Shown one piece after another: positions 8,213-9,752 of a DNA stretch of 9,752 nt. The notes below the pieces were generated by a model that did no database searches, had not been told where the DNA came from, and saw nothing but the letters and a program-made list of their open reading frames with translations. The translations under genes were made by a program, and so were the position numbers. This DNA is from Frankiales bacterium (GTDB taxonomy: Bacteria; Actinomycetota; Actinomycetes; Mycobacteriales; SCTD01). Position 1 is the first letter of the stretch, and each line of letters begins with the position of its first letter. The stretch spans positions 1 to 9,752 of the forward strand of contig JAOPWK010000028.1 in the NCBI GenBank assembly GCA_025965735.1, given 5' to 3'.

Positions 8213-8292
8213 CACGCCAGCACTGACTGGCGGTGTGTCTCACTGCCCGGGTGCCGAAGACCCCGAGCGCACACCTGGGTACCGGAGGAACT
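8213..8292 (+). promoter_or_regulatory. Structured rpsO leader, possible S15 autoregulatory site
   Basis: Three helices can be drawn: CGCCAG/CTGGCG (8215-8220 with 8227-8232), GTGTG/CACAC (8233-8237 with 8270-8274), and inside the latter CGGG/CCCG (8248-8251 with 8262-8265). They end just before the RBS GGAGG (8284-8288). S15 is known to regulate its own mRNA through leader structures in several bacteria; assigning that role here is inference. Confidence 0.45.
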
Positions 8293-8562
8293 GTGGCACT
8301 GACCACGGATCAGAAGCAGTCGATCATGGCCGAGTACGGCACGGTGCCCAACGACACCGGTTCGCCGGAGGTCCAGGTCGCCATGCTGAGCAAGCGCATC
8401 GCGGACCTGACCGAGCACCTCAAGCAGCACAAGCACGACCACCACACCCGTCGTGGCCTGCTCGCGCTCGTCGGCCGCCGTCGCCGGCTGCTGAAGTACC
8501 TCGAGAAGACCGACATCTCGCGCTACCGCGCGCTCATCGAGCGCCTCGGTCTGCGCCGCTAG
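8293..8562 (+). CDS. rpsO: 30S ribosomal protein S15
   Basis: A primary 16S rRNA-binding protein of the 30S platform. The product has 89 residues, the normal S15 length, when translation starts at the GTG at 8293. GGAGG (8284-8288) lies 4 bases upstream, and the longer frame above it would add 20 unrelated residues. Family landmarks are all present: NDTGSPEVQVAMLSKRI, HLKQHKHDHHTRRGLL, RRRRLLKYLEKTD and the C-terminal RYRALIERLGLRR. It is followed by a strong hairpin and then pnp, the classic rpsO-pnp arrangement. Confidence 0.98.
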   Translation: MALTTDQKQSIMAEYGTVPNDTGSPEVQVAMLSKRIADLTEHLKQHKHDHHTRRGLLALVGRRRRLLKYLEKTDISRYRALIERLGLRR

Positions 8563-8572
8563 ACGTTCCACA

Positions 8573-8602
8573 GGGGAGTGCCTCCACGAGGTGCTCCCCT
8601 TC
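8573..8602 (+). terminator. Hairpin terminator or processing site after rpsO
   Basis: GGGGAGTGCCTC (8573-8584) pairs fully with GAGGTGCTCCCC (8588-8599) over 12 positions, two of them G-U pairs in RNA, with a 3-nt loop. Only a weak T-rich tail (TTCGTCGT) follows. It starts 11 bases after the rpsO stop. It may end rpsO mRNA in part, or serve as a stabilising or RNase III-cut hairpin within an rpsO-pnp transcript. Confidence 0.7.
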
Positions 8603-8752
8603 GTCGTAGGGCAATCCGTCCTGCGACGCCCCACGAGCCGGTACCCGCCAGCCGGGCACGGTCCTCGGGAGTGGACGTCGAAGCTCGCTCCGACCTCCTC
8701 CACTGAGCACCGCGTCCTGTTCGGGACCGGCCCGCAGTGAAGAGGAGTGCCC
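8603..8752 (+). promoter_or_regulatory. pnp leader region with potential secondary structure
   Basis: No gene is seen in this stretch. CGGTCC (8659-8664) can pair with GGACCG (8724-8729). Enclosed by that pair are AGTGGA/TCCACT (8670-8675 with 8699-8704) and GTCG/CGAC (8677-8680 with 8691-8694). An RBS GAGGAG (8742-8747) lies 5 bases before the pnp ATG. No clear promoter was found. pnp mRNA leaders are known control points through RNase III and PNPase in E. coli; a similar role here is inference. Confidence 0.4.
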
Positions 8753-9752
8753 ATGACGGGCGAGAGCAACATCTACGGCAGCGAGTTCGTCGACGCCGTC
8801 ATCACCAACCCCGGCGGGGCCACCCGCACGATCCGCCTGGAGACCGGCCGCCTCGCGCAGCAGGCCGCCGGCGCGGTGACGATCTACCTCGGCGACACGA
8901 TGATCCTCACCGCGTGCACCGCCAGCAAGCGCCCCAAGGACAACCTCGACTTCTTCCCCCTGACGGTGGACGTCGAGGAGCGGATGTACGCCGCGGGCAA
9001 GATCCCCGGCTCGTTCTTCCGCCGCGAGGGCCGCCCGTCCGAGGACGCGATCCTCACCTGCCGCCTGACCGACCGGCCGCTGCGCCCGTCGTTCAAGAAG
9101 GGCCTGCGCAACGAGGTCCAGATCGTCTCGACGGTCCTGTCGCTCGACCCGGACCACCTGTACGACGTGCTGGCCATCAACTCGGCCGCCTGCTCGGTGC
9201 TGCTGTCCGGCCTGCCGTTCACCGGCCCGGTCGGCGCCACCCGCGTCGCCTGCGTCGCCGGTCAGTGGATCGCCTTCCCGACGACCGAGGAGCTCGAGGG
9301 CGCGACGTTCGACATGATCGTCGCCGGTCGCCTGCTCGACGACGGCGACGTCGCGATCATGATGGTCGAGGCGGAGGCCACCAAGGAGGCCGTCGAGATC
9401 ATCGCCGGCGGCGGCAAGATGCCGACCGAGGAGGTCGTGGCCGAGGGCCTCGAGGCCTCCAAGGCGTTCATCGCGCAGCTGTGCGCGGCCCAGTCCGAGC
9501 TGGCGTCCAAGGCCGCCAAGCCGGTCGAGGAGTTCCCGTTCTTCCTCGACTACCAGGACGACGCCTACTCCGCCGTCGAGTCGCAGGTCGAGACCGACCT
9601 GACCGCGGCGCTGCAGCTCGCCGGCACGGCCGAGCGCGCGGCCCGCATCGACGAGCTCAAGGACGCCATGAAGGGCGCCCTCTCCGGCCAGTTCGAGGGC
9701 CGGGAGAAGGAGCTGTCCGCGGCCTACCGCTCGGTGCAGAAGAAGCTCATCC
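8753..9752 (+). CDS. pnp: Polyribonucleotide nucleotidyltransferase (PNPase), 5' part; runs off window
   Basis: A 3'-to-5' phosphorolytic exoribonuclease and RNA polymerase of the degradosome type; actinobacterial homologues were also described as guanosine pentaphosphate synthetases. The 333 visible codons cover the first RNase PH-like domain. They include FFRREGRPSEDAIL (from F88) and LTDRPLRPSF, which form the phosphate/RNA-binding face, then the linker with SAACSVLLSGLPFTGPVGA. The following helical region reaches about residue 333. The full protein is usually 730-780 residues, so well over half is missing. The ATG at 8753 has a good RBS, and the N-terminus matches actinobacterial homologues. 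The frame is open to the window end with no frameshift. Confidence 0.98.
   Translation, partial: MTGESNIYGSEFVDAVITNPGGATRTIRLETGRLAQQAAGAVTIYLGDTMILTACTASKRPKDNLDFFPLTVDVEERMYAAGKIPGSFFRREGRPSEDAILTCRLTDRPLRPSFKKGLRNEVQIVSTVLSLDPDHLYDVLAINSAACSVLLSGLPFTGPVGATRVACVAGQWIAFPTTEELEGATFDMIVAGRLLDDGDVAIMMVEAEATKEAVEIIAGGGKMPTEEVVAEGLEASKAFIAQLCAAQSELASKAAKPVEEFPFFLDYQDDAYSAVESQVETDLTAALQLAGTAERAARIDELKDAMKGALSGQFEGREKELSAAYRSVQKKLI

Overview
The window is about 70% GC by eye, with NTG starts, GTGA gene overlaps and a translation/RNA-metabolism gene cluster in an order typical of Actinomycetota. It runs infB > DUF503 > rbfA > DHH phosphoesterase > truB > ... > ribF > ... > rpsO > pnp. I cannot place it at genus level. 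A Frankiales/Geodermatophilales-like or Nocardioides-like high-GC actinobacterium would fit.

Region 1 (1-4898, + strand) is the conserved core. It holds the 3' part of infB (IF2, cut by the window edge), then a 180-bp gap with a long, nearly perfect palindrome. Next come a DUF503/YlxP-like gene, rbfA (30S maturation), a DHH/DHHA1 phosphoesterase of the NrnA type, and truB (tRNA pseudouridine-55 synthase). From DUF503 to truB the genes overlap by 1 to 4 bases, which suggests one translationally coupled operon.

Region 2 (4895-5490, - strand) holds two small overlapping membrane-protein genes: a DUF1622 protein and an unrecognised 69-residue protein. Their 3' end overlaps the truB stop codon. 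They diverge from ribF across only 42 bp, where both genes appear to have promoters placed for leaderless mRNAs.

Region 3 (5533-6919, + strand) holds ribF (bifunctional riboflavin kinase/FAD synthetase) and a stand-alone receiver-domain response regulator with a strong RBS.

Region 4 (6934-8185) is the most interesting part. A minus-strand gene encodes an AbiEi-like N-terminus joined to a Vsr/DUF559-like nuclease fold. It is bracketed by two 85-nt elements in inverted orientation whose outer 27 nt match at 25 positions and inner 28 nt at 27. Each element is itself a hairpin-forming palindrome. The unit sits between ribF and rpsO, which are neighbours in the usual actinobacterial layout, so it looks like an inserted cassette. 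I see no transposase, no clear target duplication and no partner toxin.

Region 5 (8186-9752, + strand) holds the rpsO promoter and a structured leader (possible S15 autoregulation), rpsO, a strong GC-rich hairpin, a second structured leader, and the 5' third to half of pnp (PNPase), which runs off the window. No tRNA, rRNA or CRISPR array was seen.
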